From NCBI GenBank assembly GCA_046347045.1, contig JAXMGX010000009.1, positions 165,668 to 229,667 of the forward strand: a stretch of 64,000 bases of DNA. Reading direction: 5' to 3'. Positions 24,938 through 32,640 of this stretch are shown here, piece by piece. Numbering within the stretch: position 1 is the stretch's first letter; each line of letters opens with the position of its first letter. Below the pieces are notes generated by a model. That model did not search any database and was not told the origin of the DNA. It saw only the letters and a program-made list of their open reading frames with translations. This stretch comes from ZC4RG30 sp046347045. Lineage in GTDB: Bacteria > Pseudomonadota > Gammaproteobacteria > Steroidobacterales > Steroidobacteraceae. A program made the position numbers and the translations under genes.

Positions 24938-25831
24938 TCATTGCTGGAACACAGTGTAGGCGTCGAACACCGGGCCATCTACACAGACCCGCTCCATGGC
25001 GGGGCCGGCGGGCGTGGACACCTCGACCACGCAGCCGGCGCAGCCGCCCACCGCGCAGGCCATGTATTCCTCCAGCGAGACCTGGCAGGGCAGTGCGTAC
25101 TCGCGCGCCAGCGCCGCCACCGCCTTCAGCATGGGAGTGGGCCCGCAGGCGAACAGCTCCACTTCGCCGCGCGCCTTGGCATCCAGCGCGTCGAGCCACA
25201 GTTTCGCGAGGTCGGTGACAAAGCCGTCGTGACAGCCGGGGAATCCGGACTTCGTCGTCAGCCGGCTGGGCACGCCCCAGGAATCCAGCAGCGGCATCGC
25301 CGCGATCACGCCATCGGGCATGCCGGGCACGATGAGGGTGGAGGGCCGCGCCCGGAAGGGGAAGGGCAGTTCCGAACCCAGTACCGCGAAGGGCTTGAAT
25401 CCCTCGCTGGCACGGGCGCGCAGGGTTTCGGCCAGGAACACCATCGGGGGAATGCCCACGCCGCCGCCCAGCAGCAGCGTGCGCGGCCGGTCGGCATGCG
25501 GTGTGAAGCCGCGGCCGATGGGGCCCATCAGGTTCACTGTTTCGCCTACGCGCCGCGCCGCCAGGTGCTTCAGTCCCTCGCCATGGATCTTGAACAGCAG
25601 TTCGACCCAGCCCGCTTTGGGATCCGCGCGCATCAGCGACAGCGGCCGACGCATCGGGATGGAAGGATCGACCACCACATGCACGAAGCTGCCCGCGCTG
25701 GCGCGCGCGGCAGTCTCGGGTGCCGCCAGCCGCAGCACGTACTGCGCGCCCGCGAATTCCTCGCGCGCCAGGATGGCGGCGTCTTCCACGAAGATGGTGC
25801 CGCGGTTCTGCTTGCCGGTGGCGTAAGCCAT
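24938..25831 (-). CDS. pyrK: Dihydroorotate dehydrogenase electron-transfer subunit-like flavoprotein
   Basis: 297 residues of the ferredoxin-reductase superfamily. An FAD-binding barrel with RRPLSLMRAD (about 65), an NAD domain with LLLGGGVGIPPMVF (about 140) and FACGPTPML (about 238), and a C-terminal 2Fe-2S motif C-x4-C-x2-C followed by a fourth Cys (ACAVGGCAGC ... ERVC, about 260-285) match PyrK. PyrK passes electrons from dihydroorotate, via PyrD type 1B, to NAD+. It overlaps the end of pyrB by one base, supporting a pyrimidine role. No pyrD lies in the window. Confidence 0.88.
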   Translation of the reverse strand: MAYATGKQNRGTIFVEDAAILAREEFAGAQYVLRLAAPETAARASAGSFVHVVVDPSIPMRRPLSLMRADPKAGWVELLFKIHGEGLKHLAARRVGETVNLMGPIGRGFTPHADRPRTLLLGGGVGIPPMVFLAETLRARASEGFKPFAVLGSELPFPFRARPSTLIVPGMPDGVIAAMPLLDSWGVPSRLTTKSGFPGCHDGFVTDLAKLWLDALDAKARGEVELFACGPTPMLKAVAALAREYALPCQVSLEEYMACAVGGCAGCVVEVSTPAGPAMERVCVDGPVFDAYTVFQQ

Positions 25832-26802
25832 CAGGCTCTCCCGCGCGCGGCCAGCGGCGCCGCCAGGATTTCCAGCGCCGCCATGCGCACGGCCACGCCA
25901 TTGGTCACCTGCTGGCGGATCACCGAGCGCGGGCCATCGGCCACGGCGCTGTCGATTTCCACGCCGCGGTTCATCGGCTGCGGATGCATGACGATGGCGT
26001 CGGGCTTCGCCTTGGCCAGCCGCGCGGCCGTCAGGCCGAACTCCCGGAAATAATCGTCGCCCGCGGGAATGGTGGTGTTGGCGAAGCGCTCCTTCTGGAT
26101 GCGCAGCATCATCACCACATCGCAGCCCTCGATGCCCGATTCGATCGACGCGGACCGCGTGCAGCCCTTGAATTCGTCCGCCTCGGGCATCAGCGCCGCA
26201 GGCGCCACGATGCGGATATCGCGCGTGCCCAGCGCGCGGAAGGCGTGCACCGCCGAGCGGGCCACGCGCGAGTGCCGGATGTCGCCGACAATCGCGATGG
26301 CAAGTCCATCGCAGCGCTGCTTGTGCTGCAGCACCGTCAGTGCGTCGAGCAGCCCCTGCGTGGGATGCGAGACATGCGCTTCGCCCGCCGACAGCACGCT
26401 GACATGCGGCGCCACATGCGTGGCCACCATGGCCGGGACGCCGGCCTCGGCATCGCGCAGCACGAACACATCCACGTGCAGCGACTCGAGCGTGAACACC
26501 GTGTCGAGCATGCTCTCGCCCTTGACGCGCGAGGAAAGCTGCACCTCGAGGTTCACCACGTCGGCGCCCAGTCGCTTGGCCGCCAGTTCGAACGACACGC
26601 GCGTGCGCGTGGAAGGCTCGGTGAACATGTTGGCCACGGTGACGCCGGCCAGCGCCGTGGAATGCGGCGCGGGTTCGCCCAGCCGGCGCACATGATGCTG
26701 CGCGCGTTCCAGCAGCGATTCGATCTCGTCGCGCGACAGGTCTTCGAGCGTCAGGAGGTGGCGCAGGCTGCCATCGGCCCGCCGCTGCTCGGTCTTTTGC
26801 AT
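25831..26802 (-). CDS. pyrB: Aspartate carbamoyltransferase catalytic chain
   Basis: 323 residues. It shows the carbamoyl-phosphate loop MFTEPSTRTRVSFE (about 60-73), the catalytic HPTQGLLDALT (about 140), IVGDIRHSRVARSA and the C-terminal MHPQPMNRGVEID. It condenses carbamoyl phosphate with L-aspartate in the first committed step of pyrimidine synthesis. In Pseudomonas the gene is followed by a dihydroorotase-like pyrC'; here a PyrK-like gene takes that place. RuvX lies 27 bases upstream. Confidence 0.97.
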   Translation of the reverse strand: MQKTEQRRADGSLRHLLTLEDLSRDEIESLLERAQHHVRRLGEPAPHSTALAGVTVANMFTEPSTRTRVSFELAAKRLGADVVNLEVQLSSRVKGESMLDTVFTLESLHVDVFVLRDAEAGVPAMVATHVAPHVSVLSAGEAHVSHPTQGLLDALTVLQHKQRCDGLAIAIVGDIRHSRVARSAVHAFRALGTRDIRIVAPAALMPEADEFKGCTRSASIESGIEGCDVVMMLRIQKERFANTTIPAGDDYFREFGLTAARLAKAKPDAIVMHPQPMNRGVEIDSAVADGPRSVIRQQVTNGVAVRMAALEILAAPLAARGRA

Positions 26803-26829
26803 CGTCTTCCCAACGAACCCGGTGGGGTT

Positions 26830-27270
26830 CTATCTGTTGTTTTCCAGCCAGCCCGTCAGCAGCACCGCCGCAGCCGCGCTGTCCACGTCGCCCTTCTTCA
26901 CGCTGCGCCGGCGCTGGCCCGAGGCCCGCTGCTCGCGCAGCAGGCTCGCCGCTTCGGTGGAACTGAAGCGTTCGTCGGCGCGTTCCACCGCGAGTTTGCA
27001 GCGCGCGCCGAGCTCGGCCGCGAAGGCATCGGCGGCGGCGGCAATTCGACCGGGGGAACCATCGTCATTATACGGGGCGCCGACCACCAGCAGGTCGGGA
27101 CCGAGCGTGCGGATCAGGCGGTCGATGGCCGCCCAGTCGGGTCCGGAGTCATGGCAGGCCACGGTGGCGTGGGGGGCGGCGCTGCGGGTCAGGGTATCGC
27201 CCACGGCCACGCCGATCCGGCGCAGGCCGAAGTCGAAGGCGAGCACGATCTTCGCGCGATCAGCGCCCAC
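26830..27270 (-). CDS. ruvX: Putative pre-16S rRNA nuclease YqgF/RuvX
   Basis: 146 residues of the RNase H-like YqgF family: ILAFDFGLRRIGVAVGD at the N-terminus with the first catalytic Asp, LLVVGAPYNDDGSPG, and a late DSAAAAVLL with the last Asp. It is predicted to trim the 5' end of 16S rRNA precursor. It follows yqgE at 34 bases, the usual gammaproteobacterial order. Confidence 0.95.
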   Translation of the reverse strand: MGADRAKIVLAFDFGLRRIGVAVGDTLTRSAAPHATVACHDSGPDWAAIDRLIRTLGPDLLVVGAPYNDDGSPGRIAAAADAFAAELGARCKLAVERADERFSSTEAASLLREQRASGQRRRSVKKGDVDSAAAAVLLTGWLENNR

Positions 27271-27304
27271 TGACGTTGCGGTTCAAGCCTTCAGGGCGCA
27301 AGCG

Positions 27305-27862
27305 TCAGGCGTGGCCCGCATCGGGGCTGACGCTGGCCACATCCACGCCCAGCGTGCGCCAGGCGGCGAGCCAGCGATCTTCATAGGGCAGCTCGTACAG
27401 CATGGATTCGTCCAGCGGCAGGGTCAGCCAGGAGTTGTCCTTCAGTTCCTGCTCGAGCTGGCCCGCGCCCCATTGCGCATAGCCCAGCGCGATGAATGCC
27501 TTTTCGGGACCTTCGCCGCGCGCCATCGCCGCCAGCACATCGCGGCTGGTGGTGACCTGGATGCTGTCGGAGATGCGGTGGGTGGAGTCCCAGGCGCCAC
27601 CAGGTCGGTGCAGCACGAAGCCGCGGTCCTGGTGCACCGGCCCGCCACGCAGCACGATCTGCTCGCCCACGCGGTCGTCGTGCGCGGGCAGGTTCATCTG
27701 CGTCAGCACTTCGGACAGGCGCATGGTCAGAGGCTTGTTCAGCACGATGCCCAGCGCACCCTTGTCGCTGTGCTCGCAGATCAGCGTGACGGTCTGGGAA
27801 AAATGCGGGTCCTGGAGGCCCGGCATGGCGACCAGAAGCTGATTTGTCAGGTTTCCTGCCAT
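27305..27862 (-). CDS. YqgE/AlgH family protein
   Basis: 185 residues with the DUF179 features: NQLLVAMPGLQDPHFSQTV at the start, ALGIVLNKPLTMRL, VLRGGPVHQDRGFVLHR and IALGYAQWGAGQLE. Function is not settled; in Pseudomonas it was named for an effect on alginate regulation. It is co-transcribed with ruvX and pyrB. Confidence 0.95.
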   Translation of the reverse strand: MAGNLTNQLLVAMPGLQDPHFSQTVTLICEHSDKGALGIVLNKPLTMRLSEVLTQMNLPAHDDRVGEQIVLRGGPVHQDRGFVLHRPGGAWDSTHRISDSIQVTTSRDVLAAMARGEGPEKAFIALGYAQWGAGQLEQELKDNSWLTLPLDESMLYELPYEDRWLAAWRTLGVDVASVSPDAGHA

Positions 27863-27907
27863 GCCGGGAGTATGGGGTCGGGACCCCCCGGCCTCAAGGT
27901 TCCACCG

Positions 27908-28810
27908 TCACGGAATCGTGACGGTAACCGCCCCTTCGGTGCGTCCTTCGAACCGCCACTCGTAGGCAAAACGCAACGAGCTGTAGTCGCGGGACAGTTC
28001 CGGCGGAAAGGGGTCGAAGGGGCTGGCCAGTCGCAGGATGTCGAGCGCAGCGGCATCGATCTCGGCGCGGCCGCTGGAACGCTGGATGCGCGCCGAACGC
28101 AGCCGGCCGTCGCGCTGCAGCGCCACCTCGATCACCGGATTGCCTTTCAGGCCCTGCCGCTGCGCGGCGGAAGGATAGTTGAGCGTGCCAATCCGCTCCA
28201 CGCGCCGCCGCCAGGCATCCAGATAGGGTGCCAGCCGCGAGGCGCGCGTGTCCGCGGCCAGGTACAGCTCATCGCGCGTGAGGCCTCGCAGCACCAGTTC
28301 GTTGTCGCCGGCGCGGCGGGCCTCCGAGGGATCGGTCTGTCCCGGCTCGGCAGCGGTCGCCGGCTGTGCCGTCAGCGGCAGGATCTGGATGGCCGTACCG
28401 CCATTGGCCGCAGTGGCGGTGAGCACCTGTTCGCCATCCTGCGCCGGTGGCGTCTCGGGTGCCGCCGGGGCCGACTGCCGTTGGGCCTGCGAAGGCAGGC
28501 GCGCAGCGCGGCGCTCGCGGGTGTTGCCCGAGCCCCGCTGGGTGCGCTGCGACAGGTAGGTAGCGTCAGGTTTCTGGCGTGCCTCGGGCAGCTCATCGGA
28601 CACCAGCAGCACTTCCATGCCCCGATCCACGGCGCCCTTGCCCGCGTCGGGCACATTGAAGGACACGCCCAGGATCACCATGCCGTGGACCAGCGCGGCC
28701 AGCACCAGCATGGTGGTCAACCGGTCGCGCGCGGTGCGCTCGCGCAGTCCATCGGCGCGTCGCCGCGACAGGCGCGGCGGTTCGGGCAGGGGTTCGGCGG
28801 CCGAAGGCAT
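27908..28810 (-). CDS. TonB-family energy transducer (TonB3-like)
   Basis: 300 residues. One N-terminal helix (TMLVLAALVHGMVILGVSF, about 33-52) anchors it in the inner membrane; a long proline/glutamine/arginine-rich periplasmic linker follows. The C-terminal TonB fold (about 210-300) has LNYPSAAQRQGLKGNPVIEV and LRLASPFDPFPPEL. It sits between gshB and yqgE as tonB3 does in Pseudomonas aeruginosa, where that gene affects twitching motility. Its start overlaps the gshB stop by one base. Confidence 0.9.
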   Translation of the reverse strand: MPSAAEPLPEPPRLSRRRADGLRERTARDRLTTMLVLAALVHGMVILGVSFNVPDAGKGAVDRGMEVLLVSDELPEARQKPDATYLSQRTQRGSGNTRERRAARLPSQAQRQSAPAAPETPPAQDGEQVLTATAANGGTAIQILPLTAQPATAAEPGQTDPSEARRAGDNELVLRGLTRDELYLAADTRASRLAPYLDAWRRRVERIGTLNYPSAAQRQGLKGNPVIEVALQRDGRLRSARIQRSSGRAEIDAAALDILRLASPFDPFPPELSRDYSSLRFAYEWRFEGRTEGAVTVTIP

Positions 28811-29784
28811 CAGTGGCGCGGCGCGCGCGCGGCCAGGCGTCGGTCGATGGCGTCGATCAGCAGCCCGGCCAGGTCGGTGCCGAACTGCTTGTCGATTTCC
28901 CGCACGCCGGTGGGGCTCGTCACATTGATCTCGGTGACGCAGCCGCCTATGACGTCGAGGCCGACGAAGAGCATGCCGCGTTCGGCAAGCTTGGGACCGA
29001 TGCCGGCGACGATCTGCCGGTCGCGGTCATTCAGGGGCCGGGCCACGCCCTTGGCCCCCGCGGCCAGGTTGCCGCGGTTGTCGGTGGCCGACGGCATGCG
29101 CGCCAGCGCGTACGGCGCGGGCTGGCCATCGATCACCAGCACCCGCGAATCGCCGGTCTCGACGATCTGCGGCAGGTAGCGCTGCACGATGGCGAACTGC
29201 CGGCCGTAGTCGGTGAGCGTCTCGAACACCACGCGCAGGTTCTTGTCGGACTTGTCCACCACGAAGATGGATTTGCCGCCCATGCCATGCAGGGGTTTCA
29301 CCACGATGCGCTCATGCTCCACGGCGAAGGCGGCCATCGCATCCATGTCGCGGGTGACCAGCGTTGGCGCACAGAACTCGGGAAACCAGGCCGTGTAGAC
29401 CTTCTCGTTCATGTCGCGCAGGCCTGCCGGCCGGTTCACCACCATGGCGCCCGCCAGTTCCGCCCGGTCGAGGATGTAGGTGGTGTAAATGAACTCCATG
29501 TCGAAGGGCGGATCCTTGCGCATCAGGATCACATCCAGCTCGCCCAGCGCCATGTCGGCCACTGCGCCCAGTTCGAACCAGCGCTCGGGATTCGCCATCA
29601 CGGTGAGCGGCCGCGTCCTGCCGCGGGCCACGCCGTCGCGCAGGTACAGGTCGGACTGCGTCAGGTAGTGGAGCTCATAACCCCTGTGCTGGGCGGCCAG
29701 CAGCATCGCGAGGGTGGTGTCCTTGGCGTACTTGATGTCACCGATGGGGTCCATCACCACGGCAAGGCGCTTTCGACTAGACAT
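28810..29784 (-). CDS. gshB: Glutathione synthetase
   Basis: 324 residues, ATP-grasp fold. LAVVMDPIGDIKYAKDTTLA at the N-terminus, DPPFDMEFIYTTYILD, VVKPLHGMGGKSIF (ATP-grasp loop) and GLDVIGGCVTEINVTSPTG match GshB closely. It joins gamma-glutamylcysteine and glycine to make glutathione in the cytosol. It is divergent from pilG with about 180 bases between them. Confidence 0.97.
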   Translation of the reverse strand: MSSRKRLAVVMDPIGDIKYAKDTTLAMLLAAQHRGYELHYLTQSDLYLRDGVARGRTRPLTVMANPERWFELGAVADMALGELDVILMRKDPPFDMEFIYTTYILDRAELAGAMVVNRPAGLRDMNEKVYTAWFPEFCAPTLVTRDMDAMAAFAVEHERIVVKPLHGMGGKSIFVVDKSDKNLRVVFETLTDYGRQFAIVQRYLPQIVETGDSRVLVIDGQPAPYALARMPSATDNRGNLAAGAKGVARPLNDRDRQIVAGIGPKLAERGMLFVGLDVIGGCVTEINVTSPTGVREIDKQFGTDLAGLLIDAIDRRLAARAPRH

Positions 29785-29968
29785 AGGGAATTCCGTAAAA
29801 CGAGGACCAGTTCAAGGCGTGATGTTATCCCACTGTCAGAATCGGCCCGTTACCCCAGGCGCTCCGGTGACGGGGTGGCGTTGTCCACGCCATGGCGAGG
29901 GGTATGCCGATATGTTAAAAGACGGCGGTTCCACAGGCCAGATTCTGGCACTCAGGAGTGAGACTGCG

Positions 29969-30361
29969 GTGAGCGACGAGAACGCGAGCCTCAAGGGTCT
30001 GAAAGTGCTCGTCATCGACGACAGCAAGACCATCCGGCGCACGGCCGAAACGCTGCTGGCCAAAGAGGGCTGCGAAGTCTTCACGGCCATCGACGGCTTC
30101 GATGCGCTGGCCAAGATCGCCGACCACCAGCCCGACATCGTCTTCGTCGACATCATGATGCCGCGGCTCGATGGCTACCAGACCTGTGCGCTGATCAAGC
30201 ACAACAAGGTGTTTCGCACCATTCCGGTGATCATGCTTTCGTCCAAGGATGGCCTGTTCGATCGTGCCCGCGGCCGCATCGTCGGCTCCGAGCACTACCT
30301 CACCAAGCCGTTCACCAAGGAAGAACTGCTGGGTGCGATCGAGACGCACATTGGGAGATAG
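29969..30361 (+). CDS. pilG: Twitching motility response regulator PilG
   Basis: 130 residues from GTG 29969, which has AGGAG ten bases upstream; an ATG at 29912 would add 19 poorly conserved residues. A single receiver domain: LKVLVIDDSKTIRRTAETLL, the phosphoacceptor Asp in IVFVDIMMPRLDGYQTCALI, and LTKPFTKEELLGAI. It is nearly colinear with P. aeruginosa PilG. ChpA phosphorylates it; it promotes pilus extension and cAMP synthesis in that species. Confidence 0.95.
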   Translation: MSDENASLKGLKVLVIDDSKTIRRTAETLLAKEGCEVFTAIDGFDALAKIADHQPDIVFVDIMMPRLDGYQTCALIKHNKVFRTIPVIMLSSKDGLFDRARGRIVGSEHYLTKPFTKEELLGAIETHIGR

Positions 30362-30365
30362 GAAC

Positions 30366-30731
30366 GTGGCCCTGATACTCATCGTCGACGATTCGCCCAC
30401 CGAGGTGCACGTGATGAAGAAGGCGCTCGAGAAGAGCGGCTTCCAGACCGCCACTGCCTCGGATGGCCAGGAGGGTGTGCGGCTGGCGAAGGAAATGCAC
30501 CCCGACCTCATCTTCATGGACATCGTGATGCCGGGCATGAATGGCTACCAGGCAACGCGTGCCATCGTGAACGACCCGGGCACGAAGTCCATACCCATTG
30601 TCATGGTCACCTCGAAGGGACTCGAGACGGATCGCGTGTGGGGACTGCGCCAGGGCGCGGTCGATTACATGGTGAAACCCGTTACTCCCGACCTGCTGGT
30701 GCAGAAAGCTCAAGCCACGCTCGCTGCATAA
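30366..30731 (+). CDS. pilH: Twitching motility response regulator PilH
   Basis: 121 residues from GTG 30366 with a GGAGATAGGA ribosome-binding region. Receiver domain only: LILIVDDSPTEVHVMKKALE, phosphoacceptor Asp in LIFMDIVMPGMNGYQATRAI, then MVTSKGLETDRVWGLRQGA and VKPVT, the typical PilH signature. In the Pil-Chp pathway PilH is the second output or a phosphate sink favouring retraction. It begins five bases after pilG. Confidence 0.96.
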   Translation: MALILIVDDSPTEVHVMKKALEKSGFQTATASDGQEGVRLAKEMHPDLIFMDIVMPGMNGYQATRAIVNDPGTKSIPIVMVTSKGLETDRVWGLRQGAVDYMVKPVTPDLLVQKAQATLAA

Positions 30732-30746
30732 GGGAGCTACCCAGGG

Positions 30747-31310
30747 GTGGACACCAGTTCCCTGATCCGCGCGCTGCGCGACAAGCCATACGACCTGCTC
30801 GTCGCGCTCGACCGCCGCGGCCGCGCGGCCACGGCCGCGCCCGGCGAACAAGCCGCGCCCGACCGCGAATGGGTGGGAGTTGCATGGCGCATGGCCGGCG
30901 AGGCCTATCTGGTGGCACGCGAGGAAACCCGCGAAGTGCTGCCGTATCCGAACCAGCTCACGCGCGTGCCGGGCGCGAAGTCCTGGGTGAAGGGCCTGGC
31001 CAATGTGCGCGGCGCGCTGCTGCCCGTCATCGACCTGCGCGCCTTCCTGGGCAGCGGCCCCACGCCGCTGACGCGCAACACGCGCCTGCTGGTGGTGAAT
31101 CACCGGGACGTGCCTGCGGGCCTCATGGTCGACGAGGTGCTGGGCTTCCGGCGCTTCACCGACGGCGAATTCGGCGGCAATGCGCCGCCCACCATCGTGC
31201 GCTGCGAGCGCTTTGTAGCAGGCGCCTTCCGGCGCGGGTCCGAGGCCTGGCCCGTGCTCAGTCTGCGCCTGCTGGTCGAAAACCCGGGGTTCCTCGATGC
31301 AGCAGCCTGA
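30747..31310 (+). CDS. pilI: CheW-like coupling protein PilI
   Basis: 187 residues from a GTG start. A CheW domain occupies about residues 40-180, with YLVAREETREVLPYPNQLTRVPGAKSW kept in two parts of the canonical fold and GLANVRGALLPVIDLRAFLG as the core motif. It links the receptor PilJ to the kinase ChpA at the cell pole. It overlaps pilJ by 14 bases. Confidence 0.94.
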   Translation: MDTSSLIRALRDKPYDLLVALDRRGRAATAAPGEQAAPDREWVGVAWRMAGEAYLVAREETREVLPYPNQLTRVPGAKSWVKGLANVRGALLPVIDLRAFLGSGPTPLTRNTRLLVVNHRDVPAGLMVDEVLGFRRFTDGEFGGNAPPTIVRCERFVAGAFRRGSEAWPVLSLRLLVENPGFLDAAA

Positions 31311-32640
31311 CAATTCCAACGCCTCACGCAGCCTGGTGTTCATCACGCTGACGGCGCTGGTGCTGTGCCTGGCCGCGGGGTTCGGCCTGTTCTCCGGCAC
31401 GGCGGCCGGCAAGTTCGGCGGCGTGCTGGCGCTGCTGGCGCTGGTCCCGCTGGGTTTGCTGTTTCTGTCGGTACGCGCCTCGGCCGACGAGGCTGCTGCC
31501 GCGCGGCTGGCGGTGGAGGCACAGCGCCGCGAGAACGACCGCAACCAGGGCGCCATCCTGCGCCTGCTCGATGAGATCGCGGGCCTGGGCTCCGGCGATC
31601 TCACCGCCACGGCCACCGTCACCGAGGACATCACCGGCGCCATCGCCGATTCGGTGAACATCGCCGTGGAGTCACTGCGGGGCCTCGTGACCACCATCAA
31701 TGCCTCTTCAGCGCAGCTCGACGGCGCGGCCAGGCAGACGCAGGCGCTGTCGCAGCATCTGGCCAAGTCCTCCAGCGCGCAGACGCGGCAGATCGCGGCG
31801 GCCACCGAATCCATCGGCGCCATGGCCGGATCGATCGAAGAGGTATCGGGCAATGCCGAACGCGCGGCCGACGTGGCGCGCCACTCGGTGGATATCGCGC
31901 ACAAGGGCGGCGAGGCCGTGCGCCGCACCATCGATGGCATGAATGCCATCCGCGAAACCATTCAGGAAACGTCGAAGCGCATCAAGCGCCTGGGCGAGAG
32001 CTCGCAGGAAATCGGCAACATCGTCGAACTGATCAACGATCTGGCCGAGCAGACCAACATCCTCGCACTCAACGCCTCCATCCAGGCGTCGATGGCGGGC
32101 GAAGCCGGCCGCGGCTTCGCGGTGGTGGCCGACGAAGTGCAGCGCCTGGCCGAGCGCGCCACCAATGCCACCAAGCAGATCGACGCGCTGGTGCGCACCA
32201 TCCAGGCCGACACCAACGGCGCCGTGGTGTCGATGGAACGCTCCACCGCCGACGTGGTGGGCGGCGCGACGCTGGCCGAGAACGCCGGCAATGCGCTCGA
32301 GAAGATCGAGCAGGTGTCCAACCAGATCGCAAGCCTGGTGCACAACATCTCCGCCAGCGCGCGCAGCCAGAGCCAGAGCTCGCAAAGCGTGGCGCGCAAC
32401 ATGCAGGTGCTGCGCGAGATCAGCGGCCAGACGGCCGACGCCACCAACAGCACCTCCGACGCCATCGGCAAGCTGGCGCAGCTTTCGGCGGCGTTGCGCA
32501 AGTCGGTGGCCGGCTTCCGCTTGCCGGATGCCCCGGCCTCCACTTCCACCACCGGCCAGCACCGCACGCCAGTTGCGCCCGATCCCGAGATCGCCACCAC
32601 CGGCACCTTCCGCCGCGTATCGGGTGAGCTGAATGGCTGA
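31297..32640 (+). CDS. pilJ: PilJ-type methyl-accepting chemotaxis protein without periplasmic domain
   Basis: 447 residues, against about 680 in P. aeruginosa PilJ. Two N-terminal membrane helices (about 10-32 and 39-58) are joined by only a few residues, so the large ligand-binding region is missing. A HAMP-like segment (LGSGDLTATATVTEDITGAI) and a complete signalling domain follow, with the hairpin tip EIGNIVELINDLAEQTNILA and LNASIQASMAGEAGRGFAVV. The gene position after pilI and before chpA identifies it. There is no sign of frameshift; the short form appears intact. Confidence 0.93.
   Translation: MQQPDNSNASRSLVFITLTALVLCLAAGFGLFSGTAAGKFGGVLALLALVPLGLLFLSVRASADEAAAARLAVEAQRRENDRNQGAILRLLDEIAGLGSGDLTATATVTEDITGAIADSVNIAVESLRGLVTTINASSAQLDGAARQTQALSQHLAKSSSAQTRQIAAATESIGAMAGSIEEVSGNAERAADVARHSVDIAHKGGEAVRRTIDGMNAIRETIQETSKRIKRLGESSQEIGNIVELINDLAEQTNILALNASIQASMAGEAGRGFAVVADEVQRLAERATNATKQIDALVRTIQADTNGAVVSMERSTADVVGGATLAENAGNALEKIEQVSNQIASLVHNISASARSQSQSSQSVARNMQVLREISGQTADATNSTSDAIGKLAQLSAALRKSVAGFRLPDAPASTSTTGQHRTPVAPDPEIATTGTFRRVSGELNG

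Noticed and set aside
29893..29907. Sigma-54-like GG-N10-GC element upstream of pilG
   Set aside because: Only the GG and GC dinucleotides match well, and pilGHIJ operons are not known to need RpoN. It may be chance in GC-rich DNA.
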